Source: Teratosphaeria epicoccoides (lineage: Eukaryota > Ascomycota > Dothideomycetes > Mycosphaerellales > Teratosphaeriaceae). From it: a stretch of 64,000 nt of DNA. The stretch lies in NCBI GenBank assembly GCA_021401465.1, contig JADDMT010000112.1:25134-89133 (forward strand), given 5' to 3'. The translations under genes were made by a program, and so were the position numbers. Positions 32,152-42,222 of this stretch are shown here, one piece after another (within the stretch, counting starts at the first letter, position 1; every line of letters begins with the position of its first letter). The notes below the pieces were generated by a model, which saw only the letters and a program-made list of their open reading frames with translations, ran no database searches and was not told the origin of the DNA.

Positions 32152-33357
32152 ATGTTTAGAAAGCCGTCAAGAACACCATTCGTGTGCGCTCGCTGCTTGT
32201 CACGTCAACGACGACTCTACTCACTGTACCCCTCGACATTGGACAGCCCACCTCCACCACCGCCACCACCGCCACCACCACCACCACCTCCACCACCATC
32301 CGGCGCTGCGAAGCTCACCACCCGCCGTCTGATCTCGCTCCATGGCGAAGAGGCGCCAAAGTTCCTGCAGGGCCTCATCACGAACAACGTGCGAGCCGAC
32401 TCGAGGTTGGGCTTCTATGCGGCCTTCTTGGTGGCGACGGGAAAAGTGCTGCATGATGTCTTCATCTACCCAACGCGAGGATCGCAATGGCATAAAGATA
32501 TAAACAAAGATGACAAGCATGGCTATCTGGTAGAGGTGGACGCTGTGCAGGTAGCCAGTCTTCAGAAGCATCTCACGAAGCATAGATTGCGATCGAAGTT
32601 AGATCTTCGCGTGTTGCCAGAGGATGAATTGCACGTGTGGAATGTATGGAGAGAAGACGAGAGATGGACGCCGCACACCCAAGCTTCGCCTGAGAATGGC
32701 ACGATAGCATTGGCGGACTGCAGAGCGCCGGGTATGGGCCAGCGATTGCTCTTGCCGCCGCGGAGTGCCGGATCGGGGCCTCCAGCAGAACTGGAAATGG
32801 ATGAGGCACCGCTGAGTGCATACACAATACGACGGTACTTGCGAGGCGTGCCGGAAGGTCAACTCGAGATACCTTGCAGCGAAGCCCTGCCAATGAATCG
32901 TAACATTGATATCATGGGCGGTATCGATTTCAAGAAAGGCTGCTATATCGGCCAAGAACTCACCATACGCACCCATCATACTGGTGTAGTACGGAGACGA
33001 ACACTCCCCGTCGCATTCTATCCACGCTCCTCGCAGCCGCCCGACAGACTAGGGTACAGTCCGCATGCAGTACTAGGGACAGACACGTTGGAGCACGGCA
33101 CAGATATCCGCCGCGATGAAAAGCGCCAACGTCGGGCCGGCAGACTCATTGCGAGTGTTGGCAACCTTGGTCTGGGATCGTGCCAGCTCGAACAGATGAG
33201 CGACCTGGTGGTGTCGGGAGAAGGAAGCTCTTTCAGCCCGCATGACAGGTTCCTGGTTCAGACGCCTCATGAGGGCGAGATCGGTGTCAAGGCCTTCGTG
33301 CCTGACTGGATGAGAGGACGGATCAGGGAGCCCAAGCTGCAGAAAAGAGTTGAATGA
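32152..33357 (+). CDS. iba57: Iba57/Caf17, mitochondrial Fe-S cluster assembly factor
   Basis: A 401-residue single-exon protein from MFRKPSRTPFVCARC, a basic presequence; an in-frame ATG at 32101 would add 17 residues. A run of Pro codons ((CCA/CCT)n, about residues 40-58) separates the presequence from the domain. The folate-binding/aminomethyltransferase-like fold starts with RRLISLHGEEAPKFLQGLITNN. The diagnostic motif KGCYIGQELTIRTHHTGVVRRR contains the conserved Cys of the K-G-C-Y-x-G-Q-E signature. Iba57 acts with Isa1/Isa2 to build 4Fe-4S clusters in the mitochondrial matrix. The poly-Pro tract is unusual for the family and probably varies in length. Confidence 0.92.
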   Translation: MFRKPSRTPFVCARCLSRQRRLYSLYPSTLDSPPPPPPPPPPPPPPPPPSGAAKLTTRRLISLHGEEAPKFLQGLITNNVRADSRLGFYAAFLVATGKVLHDVFIYPTRGSQWHKDINKDDKHGYLVEVDAVQVASLQKHLTKHRLRSKLDLRVLPEDELHVWNVWREDERWTPHTQASPENGTIALADCRAPGMGQRLLLPPRSAGSGPPAELEMDEAPLSAYTIRRYLRGVPEGQLEIPCSEALPMNRNIDIMGGIDFKKGCYIGQELTIRTHHTGVVRRRTLPVAFYPRSSQPPDRLGYSPHAVLGTDTLEHGTDIRRDEKRQRRAGRLIASVGNLGLGSCQLEQMSDLVVSGEGSSFSPHDRFLVQTPHEGEIGVKAFVPDWMRGRIREPKLQKRVE

Positions 33358-33439
33358 GCATCGGTCTATTGTCTCTTGAAGTCCTGTTGCTCTCTTTGGT
33401 ACTTGGGAGGACAACATCACGTTCGTAACCACCAATGGC

Positions 33440-34686
33440 GGTTACACACTTCTTGGGCGCGTCACAGCAGTGTCGACGATGCAGGAGAGCGGGACTGGAG
33501 GAGCCCCTAAATGCGGCATCGTGCCGCAAATGCCTTTGTCGGGGAGCCTGGACGGCATTAATTTGTTGGATAATACGACTTACTGGCAGACGAGAGTCGG
33601 CAAGCATAACGCGAGTGCCGGGTACTGCAGCACGAGGTTGGAGAGTGGTCTTGGATTGAGCGCGAGAAGGCATGCGGGAATCATGCAGTATTCGTATTTT
33701 GAAAGGCCGAGACATGTGCTGGTGGATTTATCTTATTACTCACCTTCAGAGACTGGCGGCAGCAATTGTCACTCCTATACCCGGAGGTGAGATTAATCTA
33801 CATGCGGACGGCAAAGTCTGTACGGGCTACACATATGTTGGCGGCGGCTTCAGTGAGAAGGCGCCTTGAACTGTATATTTCTGCGGCGAGTTCGATGAGG
33901 CGCCGGACGAGGCCCAAACTTTCACTGGCAGATTGACGGATACGGTTCAACGACAGCACACTTGGGCGAACCCGCCGATCCCCTAACCGACTTTCGACAA
34001 CCTGAGCGAGTCGTCCGGTCCGTTGATCAACAGAGTCGGTGCTGCTTTTCCTGGCCAGGCACCTCAAGCGCATCAGTCAAATCGCGAGTCGGCATCGGCT
34101 TCATATCAACCGACAAAGCCTGCTCCTCCAAAGACACCGAAATCCCATCATGTAACGTACAAGATAGCGTGCAATTCGCCCAATCCGACTGGAACACCAC
34201 CGTCTTCTCCAAGATCTCCGCCCCGACCGACGCCTGCGAAAACCTCTCCATCCTCCATCTCCTTTACTCCAGCCCCTACTTCACGCACCTCATACCCTCG
34301 GACCGCACGGGCGAGAGCCGCATCTGCGACTCCGCAGAACCCTCCTTCGACGATTTCGACACTCTATGGGGCATCTTCTGTTGCACCGTCTCCCTCTACC
34401 ACCTGGCCTATTGCACCGCGATCATCCGGTCGCTGATCGATTTGAGGATATCAATGTGACGGTCAATGGCAATCCGACGTCGCGGCACACGGCGCATGGG
34501 TTGGACGACGGTGGTGACTATTACGTGTAGTCGGTCTCTACGAATGGGCGGGCGTGGACGAAGAATTGGTTGGAGCATAAGGATGTGATGGTGAACGGTG
34601 GGACGATACATGTTGAGTTGGGTAGGGAGGCGACGATATGGGAGACGGGGGATGTGCCGCCCAGTCCGGGGCATGTGGTGTTGTAG
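33440..34686 (+). pseudogene. Decayed GH92 alpha-mannosidase gene
   Basis: Three blocks resemble GH92 (calcium-dependent exo-alpha-mannosidase) in the right order but in different frames. From 33,470: MQESGTGGAPKCGIVPQMP and RHAGIMQYSYF. After frame and stop problems near 33,790 and 33,868: TVYFCGEFDEAPDEAQTFTG. At 34,110-34,440 a middle part: SDWNTTVFSKIS, IPSDRTGESRICDSAEPSFDDF, IIRSLIDL. At 34,450-34,686 the C-terminal strand region: VNGGTIHVELG and WETGDVPPSPGHVV. The stretch expected between IIRSLIDL and the end, which holds much of the catalytic (alpha/alpha)6 barrel, is missing, so a large deletion joins the pieces. A TGA stands where the family has Trp before TVYFCG. Clearly non-functional. 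Confidence 0.75.
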
Positions 34687-35330
34687 ATAGATGTAGGGCG
34701 GTGCGGAGCTTGCGGAAGCCGTGCAGAGGGGAAGAAACTTGCGTGGGTGTTATGCATTTTCCGTGTTCTGGTGTTAGTCTAATGTTAGTTGTCCCGTCCC
34801 ATCGGCATCTGCACGCAGCTGACTGAAACTTCGCCGATAAGAGCAAAAATGATATTGCTTTGTTGCATGAATCTTGATTGTGATCAAGAGGGAGTTCCTC
34901 CTCGACAGGGAATCGAACCTGGATGGAATGAGTATGTCTTGTCTACCACGTTGGTCCGATGGAGAGCATACCCTGGTCTCCCGCGCGTTGCAGTCTTGCG
35001 ATGACAAGCGGAAATCATAGCCACTAGACCATCGGGGATACCGTGGACATGCAGGTAACATCCAGGGAAGGTGTTGAATGGAGGGAGGCAATTTTTCCTG
35101 GTGATATATGGCCTCGTGATAGCCTGTTTGACCAAGCGTGGTTGTTTGGAAGCTTGTTGTGGACGGGAGGTGAACTGTGAGCTGATGTTGCACCACGACT
35201 TCTCGGAGTCGGCGTCAGCGCTACCGTTCAGCCGAATGCATCGATAACGCATCTTGAGCTGTGTGACGCTTGCTCGGAATAGTGTTATGGAGGGTCGATG
35301 GAATAAGTAGCTGCAACCATTTCCAGTCAC
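34687..35330. other. Intergenic region containing a tRNA gene
   Basis: Apart from the tRNA-Asp gene listed separately, no gene is seen. The right part holds the cullin-4 promoter. Confidence 0.5.
34898..35038 (-). tRNA. tRNA-Asp(GTC) with an anticodon-loop intron and a 53-nt T-arm insertion
   Basis: Read on the minus strand, the gene starts TCCCCGATGGTCTAGTGGCT (acceptor strand, D arm) and ends TCGAGGAG. The anticodon loop has GTC at 35003-35005. A 16-nt intron (34986-35001) sits one base 3' of the anticodon, the canonical nuclear position; removing it gives a five-pair anticodon stem. A further 53 nt (34918-34970) lie inside the T arm; removing them restores a perfect five-pair stem around TTCGATT. 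The acceptor stem has one C-A mismatch. The insertion is bounded by CCAGG repeats and its ends can pair (GTATG/CATAC). This is either a tRNA with a second, ectopic intron or a pseudogene with an insertion. Confidence 0.7.
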
Positions 35331-37959
35331 ATGACGCCGCCGTCTCGCACGGCGAGCTCGCAGTCACATCACCGCCAGCAGGGAGCTCTTAAACGGAAAC
35401 GCCCGAGTCAGAGCCCCAAGCAGGAAATAGACAAGCAGCAGACTGTCCGTAGCGAGATGTACAGCTTCAGCTCCAAATCGCCCTCACAGAATGGTGTCAT
35501 CGATCTGACTGCCGGATCATCGCCTCCACCACCGCAAGCACGACGAGCGAATGGGCGACTCAACCCGCACACTGGCGCAAAGAAGCTGGTGGTAAAGAAC
35601 TTACGCACCAACACCCAGTGGGACAGCAAGGCGTACCTGGAGAAGGTGTGGGGTCACGTGGACGCTGCACTGGCGGTCATCTTCAAAGACGGCCAGGATG
35701 GCTTCAGCAAGGAAGAGCTGTACCGAGGCGTGGAGAATGTGTGCAGACAAGGTGGTGCATCGACCTTGTTCTCCCGTCTGGAAGGGAGATGTCGACAGCA
35801 CGTGGAGCACGACGTGCGAGATCGCTTGTTGGAGAAGGTCGGCTCCGACAGCGCGGACATACTGAGCGCGGTGTTGGCTGAGTGGGCGAGATGGAAGGAG
35901 CAGATGGTGACGATACGAGCCATCTTCTTCTTTCTCGATCGATCGTACTTACTCGCGTCCGGTAAGCCTACACTGGCTGAGCTGACGCCTCAGCTCTTTC
36001 GGAACATCGTTTGGAACCACGACAGCTTGCAGTCGAAGGTGGTTGATGGGGCTTGTGACTTGGTGGCGGCAGATCGAACGGGCAAGCAGGAGCTCAACTC
36101 CCATCTCTTCCGCCAAGCAGTGGATATGTTTCACGAGCTGCAGGTGTATTCGTCCGCCTTCGAGCCACTCTTTCTTGGCACGACGCAGACCTACATCGCG
36201 ACCTGGTCGGACGATCTTATCGTTGAGAAGACCATCCCAGAATATGTCAAGATGGCAGAGGACTTTATTGCGGGGGAAATGCGCCGATGCGACGACTTTG
36301 CCCTGGACCCAAGCACCCGGCGAGACCTGCTGGCTTTACTGGAGGATATTTTCGTGGCGAAGAAGGAGATCGTTCTGACCGAATATGAAGCCCTTGCCAA
36401 GCTTTTGGACGAGGGTGCCCTCTCCGATTTGACGGCGCTGTACTCTTTGCTCGACAGGCGCCGATTGGGCGCCAAACTACGACCTGCTTTTGACAAGTGG
36501 GTCGACGAGACTGGTACAGCCGTCGTCTTCTCTAAAGACGAAGAGAACATGATCGTGCACCTACTCGCTCTGAAGAGGCGGCTCGATCTCACTTGGCGGT
36601 CCGCTTTTCAACGTGACGAGACTCTTGGTCATGGTCTTCGCGAGAGCTTCGAGACATTCATGAATAAGACGAAGAAAGGCGACGCTACTTGGGGCACCGA
36701 TAACACCAAGGTTGGCGAGATGATCGCCAAATATGTCGATCAGCTTCTGCGTGGCGGTGCGAAAGCTATCCCAGATGTCTTGACGGCAAGACGGTCATCA
36801 AGCATCACTGCGCCACCCCAAGGCGTGCCTCTACCGACTGCGGAGGATGCCGTTGAAAACAACGAGCACGATGATGTAGACGAAGATGCGGAGGTCAATA
36901 ATCAACTTGATCAGGTTCTCGACCTCTTCCGCTTCGTTCATGGCAAAGCTGTCTTTGAAGCTTTTTACAAGAAAGACCTTGCTCGTCGCCTCCTCATGGG
37001 TCGGTCGGCTTCTGCCGATGCTGAGCGTAGTATGCTCGCGCGATTGAAGACCGAGTGCGGCAGCGGCTTCACACAGAACTTGGAGCAGATGTTCAAGGAT
37101 GTCGAGCTCGCTCGTGAGGAGATGCAGTCCTACAAACAACGCCTGGAAGACCGTCTCGGGTACGAAAAGGGCAAGTCGGTGGATCTGTCGGTCAACATCC
37201 TGTCAGCTGCTGCATGGCCCACATATCCGGATGTACCGGTTGTGATCCCTGCCAACATCAAGAAGGCGATCGATGACTTTGAGATGCACTACAGATCGAA
37301 GCACAGCGGCCGGAAGCTCGATTGGAAGCATGCTTTGGCACATTGTCAAATGAAGGCAGTGTTCCCAAAAGGAGCCAAGGAGCTAGTGGTGTCAAGCTTT
37401 CAGGCTGTGGTGCTGCTTTTGTTCAATGGACGAGGCGTCGATGAACATATTCCATACTCGCATGTCCTGAGCGAGACTGGGCTACGTAAGTTGTGATCGC
37501 CAGGAATCTCATCGCCACTGCTGACACAATCCTACAGCCGAAGCGGAAGTCAAACGTACACTCCAATCCCTCGCCTGCGCCAAGCTCCGTCCACTCATCA
37601 AGCACCCGAAGGGCCGAGAAATTGACGAGACGGACACCTTCACTGTGAACGCCAACTTCGAGCACCCGAAGTACCGCGTCAAGATCAACCAGGTGCAGCT
37701 CAAGGAGACGAAGGAGGAGAACAAGGAGACGCATATCCGCGTGGCGGAGGACCGGAATTTTGAGTGTCAGGCGGCGATTGTGCGGGTGCTGAAGAGTCGG
37801 AAGACGATTAGCCATCAGGAGTTGGTGAGTGAGACGATCAAGGCGACCATGAGTCGGGGTGTTTTGGCGGTGGGGGATATTAAGAAGAATATCGATCGGT
37901 TGATTGAGAAGGATTATATGGAGAGGGAGGAGGGGAATATGTATAGCTATGTGGCATAG
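35331..37959 (+). CDS. cul4: Cullin-4, ubiquitin ligase scaffold (two exons)
   Basis: Exons 35331-37485 and 37538-37959, intron 52 nt; 858 residues. A disordered N-terminus with a possible SUMO-interacting-type VIDLT stretch is followed by KKLVVKNLRTNTQWDSKAYLEKVW, the way Cul4 proteins enter the cullin repeats. The cullin homology domain includes QVLDLFRFVHGKAVFEAFYKKDLARRLL. The C-terminal winged helix contains the neddylation site region IVRVLKSRKTISHQELV and ends IEKDYMEREEGNMYSYVA. Cul4 assembles with DDB1 and RBX1; in fungi it also takes part in heterochromatin formation and DNA repair (family knowledge). The splice is needed to reach the neddylation domain. Cul4 over Cul3 is judged from the N-terminal block. 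Confidence 0.87.
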
Positions 37960-38659
37960 CGGCCCGATGGTGGGATTGGGTAGGATGAGGTGAGGTGAGG
38001 TGACGTGATGGGCGCTCCTAGTGCTGACAGAGTTGAGCTCGTGGACATCATTTAATCGCACATGGCAGCACGACTCAAGGAGGAATGCACGAGTCAAGAT
38101 CTTGGAATCCCAGCCCCGTGTCTTCTTTGTGAGCGCACGCGACTGGTAAGAGAAAGAGTCTCCCACGTGTGCGCTTCCGAAGAGTCAGAGCTGTTTCCGC
38201 GACCTAAAACTAGAAAGAAGATTGCCCACTTGTTCGGCCGTGATGCAGCTTCTTATCGTATGAGCTGTCGTTGTCGCCAGGGTCGAAGGACCAGCGGCGT
38301 CGCGGTGGCAGTAGTTGTCGTTCGATGTTCCTCCAGCGCCTGCACACGGCACTGAGCATAGATGGTGCCAAGGTCTAGAGAATCCATGCTCGATCAGACT
38401 ACTTCTCGCAACGCAGAATACGCGTGGCAACCTATATCAGTGCTCGGGAAGCTCGAAGGCGCGTCCAGCTACGCTCAATGGTCTCGCTCGTTGTGTGGAG
38501 AGAGCGTCAACATGCGCTGAGTTGTGCGCCTGGTTTATGCAATAGTACATTCAGGTTGCCACAAGCAGTGGCAAGGCGCTCCAACCATTCAGTGTTCATG
38601 AGGGTCGATGGCTCACTGCAAACTCCCAAACGCCAGGCCCTGCACTGAGAGCACGCTCA
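37960..38659. other. Convergent intergenic region
   Basis: Lies between the 3' ends of cullin-4 and SNF7. A short GGTGA(G)-type repeat follows the cullin stop near 37,985. No gene is seen. Confidence 0.45.
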
Positions 38660-39473
38660 TCACATAGCCATCTCGGCCTGAAGCTTCCGCAGCTCTTCTT
38701 CCTCGTCGTCTTCTTCCACCCGTTGCGCCTTGCCTTTGACTGCGGATCTGTCAGTATGCCTCATATCCGCTTTCTCAGACTTGAGCGACGACTCACTTTC
38801 TCCTGCTCCCACATTCGGCAGTCTTTGTATTTGGTCCGACACGGGAACCTGTCCACCGCGCAGCATCTGCTTGTCCAGCTCTGCCTGCTGTAGCTCCTCG
38901 AATTCCGCATCCAGCTCATCCTCATCCACGCCAGTAGCGTTGCCTTGGGTGAGTGCTTCCGCAATCTCCTCGCCAATGGCATGTTGCTCCTTCAGATCCT
39001 CCATCGTCTGGTCCACCTTGTCTATTGTCAAGTTGCCATGTATCTTCTTCATGGCGGCCTGTGCATTCTTCATGGCGTCCAGTGTCTCCTTGTTGATGTT
39101 CGCAGTCTCGATTGACGATATCTCGCGCTCGACGGTCATCATCTGTGCGGATGTCTGCTCCAGCTGGTGCTCAAAGTTCTTCTTTCGCCGTAATGCTGCC
39201 TTGGCCACTGTTGATCCATCCACATTCGTCAGCATATCTGCTCTCCAACCGTGCCCAGTTCATCTCAGGCCGGCGTGATCACCTACCGCCTTTATTGGTA
39301 TTTACGTTTTTTCGCGCGATGTTGTCTTGCTCGTCCATCTGGTTTTGTAAATGCTTCTCCCGCTTCGCCAACATCTCCAGCGTACTTCGCAGTCCCAATA
39401 TGGCGTTCTTCGGCGCATCTTTGCCCTTTGCTGCATTTCCGCCAAATAGACTGCCCCAGCCCCAGCCAGACAT
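38660..39473 (-). CDS. snf7: ESCRT-III subunit Snf7/Vps32 (three exons)
   Basis: Exons 39287-39473, 38797-39207 and 38660-38739; about 224 residues. It starts MSGWGWGSLFGG; helix 1 is KNAILGLRSTLEMLAKREKHLQNQ and, after the first splice, VAKAALRRKKNFEHQLEQT. An acidic C-terminal half follows, with DEDELDAEFEELQQ and the terminal ELRKLQAEMAM helix (MIM1-type). This is Snf7/CHMP4, the main polymer of ESCRT-III that drives endosomal membrane scission. The last intron is 57 nt, a multiple of three without a stop, so its retention would keep the frame. Splicing gives GEIKGKAQRVEEDD, which matches the usual family linker. Confidence 0.9.
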
Positions 39474-40821
39474 GACGATTGCGGAAGCTGGAAGGTGCGC
39501 AAGGCCGTGGCGGTGTAAGGGGAGTGGTAGAAAGGAGATCTGCACGAGAGTCCGCCCGGCAAAGAGGACTCTTGCAGTGGTGGTAGATAAGCCGGCCGTC
39601 GCAAGCCTAATCGCCAAGGACAAGGCGGCTTTACGCTTCGCTCGGCCGCTCCTCTCTGAATGTGGCAGATATGGGAATTTGTCTGGCGAGGTATGAAATG
39701 CGCCTCAGGCCTTTCAAGCATCAAACAGGTGCCTTGGGAATACTATGTGAGAAGGACGCATGACGAAGTGGGGTCCTCGTGGAAGGTGTACCGAGCAATG
39801 CCACCACCCAATCAGATTGTCTTGCTTTCTGTCACATGCAAACATGTGGGTGATCAAAATCAGTGGTGCAATTCTGCATGAAACGTAGTTGTACGACTTC
39901 GTCTTCTGCAGCGCAGACATGCCAGAGGCAAGCCGCCTCGTGGCACTCGGTCAGCTCAGCTGCCTGGATGCAGGCAGCAAGGTACGTTTCCTGGGCTGGT
40001 AGGTACGTGAGGGGACGTTCTACATGCTGAAAGACTAACAAGACAAAGTGTGCACGCTTACGATAGCAGTCATGCTGTCTTGCTTCTCAGAAGGCACTTT
40101 CCAGCCTCATCCTCGGACGCACCGACTGCTCTAGTCCATCTTGGAAATGTTTTGGAGACGATGAAGCACGAACTTCTGGAGGTTGGCTCATGGCTGAATG
40201 TCGTTGGTTCTATAGGACCCCAAACGCCAATTGAGCCCGCCCGCGGACGATCTCGCAATAGGGATCGGCATGTGGCCCACGTGGACGCAACTGTGATCTG
40301 GTGTGCTGGGGCCATCAAGCTGGAGAGGTACGACGAAGCTGTCAAGGATGTGCAGGACACCGCCATGGTCATCGCTTCTCCTTGAACTCGACACAGATAC
40401 GACAGGCTCTCAAGCTTTACCTGCGAGATCTTTGCGTTGTTGGTGTGTTGGAAACTTTCCTCCCACGACAGCAAGCGCTTTGAAGTCAAGGCATTAGCGG
40501 CCTCGTCGCCTCCCAGATGAGCAATCGCTTACCGGGATCCTCATCGCTAGCAAGCTGGCAGACTGATTGGAGCGTTGGAATGGTTGGAAGAAGCCCGGCG
40601 GTTTCATGTCAACTTTTCTAAACTTTAAGATAACTTTTACAATTGCCTTGATACTCCTCGTTGTGGGTACTCAAATATGCGGTATGGCAGCACACAACGA
40701 GATGGGTACGACACACGGCCTATTGACCTCTGCCGTTTTTCAACCCCATTCTCACCGCTCCGCAGCCTCGGCATTCCCCCCCATCTGTACAGCCGAGCGC
40801 AACGCACAACCCCTCTCATCT
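39474..40821. other. Intergenic region, no supported gene
   Basis: About 1.35 kb between the SNF7 start and the secreted-protein gene. Open frames are short, overlapping and without recognisable motifs. Confidence 0.45.
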
Positions 40822-41160
40822 CTACAGCTCATCATCAAACCAATCCACTTCCACCAGGCCGAGACAATCCGCCTTCTCCGCAAATCGCTCGCCCCGACAC
40901 CGAAGTTCGAACACTTCTCCAGTTATTTTTCGCGCGCCCGTAACCAGGCACGTTGAACCCAGCGGATCGATCGGATCCATTGTTGCAGTGTAGTGGTAGT
41001 GGTTGTTGCAGACGGCTATCGTGGCGTCCTTGACGGGCTCGCCGGTTGCAGTGACGCAGCGGCACTTGCCGTAAAAACTGCCGGGGTTCACCGCAGCGAG
41101 GATGAGGGTGGTTTGACTGGAGAGGAGGAGGAAGAGGGTGGCAGGGAGTTGGTTGTGCAT
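40822..41160 (-). CDS. Small secreted Cys-rich protein
   Basis: A 112-residue protein starting MHNQLPATLFLLLSSQTTLILA, a clear signal peptide (short basic-free N-region, Leu-rich core, Ala at the probable cleavage site). The mature part has six Cys (GKCRC, AVCNN, STC, ELRCRG, ADCLG), enough for three disulfides. It ends EVDWFDDEL. The upstream in-frame ATG at 41223 would hide the signal peptide, so I chose 41160. No known domain is recognised. Size, secretion and Cys content match fungal effector-like or cell-wall-associated secreted proteins, but that role is inference. Confidence 0.7.
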   Translation of the reverse strand: MHNQLPATLFLLLSSQTTLILAAVNPGSFYGKCRCVTATGEPVKDATIAVCNNHYHYTATMDPIDPLGSTCLVTGARKITGEVFELRCRGERFAEKADCLGLVEVDWFDDEL

Positions 41161-42222
41161 GGTGGCGGCGTTGAGCGGAGGGTGGGTGGCCGGTGACTTG
41201 AGTGGGTTTCGTTGTAGTGGCAACGTGGGAAGTGGAATTCGTGGACCGGATTAGAGGTGAGGCACTTATCTGGGCTCATTTCACGAGTGGTCTATCCTCT
41301 TTGGGTCACGGATTTTGGATGATCTAGGCGATGGACGGGAGTTGCTTGTCGGTGTCCGTGGCGAGTGGCAGAAATGTTAGCAAAGTCGTCGGGTAACGGC
41401 TCTTCTTGTGAGTCTCATTCTGCCTCCTTGTCGTCCGAATTCGGCGCCTGTTGTACTCGTCGTGCCACAGAAGGAGCGGTCTTCGGCCGTCACTGCTTCA
41501 AGCTCATAATGCGCGTCGTTTCACTGTACAAGGTAAATGTAAGCAACAGTCAATATTGCGTAATTCCATAACAAGATCATCGGACCGCTTGACCCCCACG
41601 GAGTCTCAATCGGCGCCGCCAGCATGTCGTGTTGCGAAAACTGATGGTGCCGTCTTGGAAGCGCATCAAGCTGTGGCGCAGCCAGACACGAGAGAGTGGA
41701 GGCGACGTTTGCTAGCGAATCATTTAGCGCGCTAGACTCTTGTTCAAAAATAGGTTCCTGCATGCAGCCAGTGTTGGAAAAGCACGAGAGGACCATGTGA
41801 AGCAACCATATTATTGGTGACGGCCACGGGAAGACCACATGAACGTCAGCTTCGCATCTCGCTGCTCCTCCGCAGTCGTCCTTGTTGACAAACGCTTGAC
41901 CAATTCCATCACATGATTGAGACAGACCGACCATAGTGTTCAGCCACATGCAGAACCCCTACCTACTCCAACTCGAAACACGGGCCAACGTTTGGACGCC
42001 CGATCAATTAGCTTCTCTCCTCCTTTGTACCCTGTCGCGCTGCCCGGTCTTCCACAGCCGCCATCCATCAATAGCATCATCTGGGCAGTCTTGCAGGCGT
42101 CTTTGTCTACGACCCTCCGCGGCCAGGTGCCCGTCCACTTGCTATTTCCGGCGACACACCCCTATCTGGGCAGCAAACATAAGGCAACAGTCCGAGAAGC
42201 AGCGACAGGCAGAGACACAGCG
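41161..42222. other. Upstream region of chitin synthase
   Basis: Promoter and leader of the chitin synthase gene. The reading frame of the synthase stays open upstream to 41,917, but the conserved protein starts at 42223. No other gene is seen. Confidence 0.45.

Noticed and set aside
32250..32310. Poly-Pro run in Iba57 as a frame error
   Set aside because: The frame stays open on both sides, and both flanks match the expected protein, so it is an in-frame CCA/CCT microsatellite.
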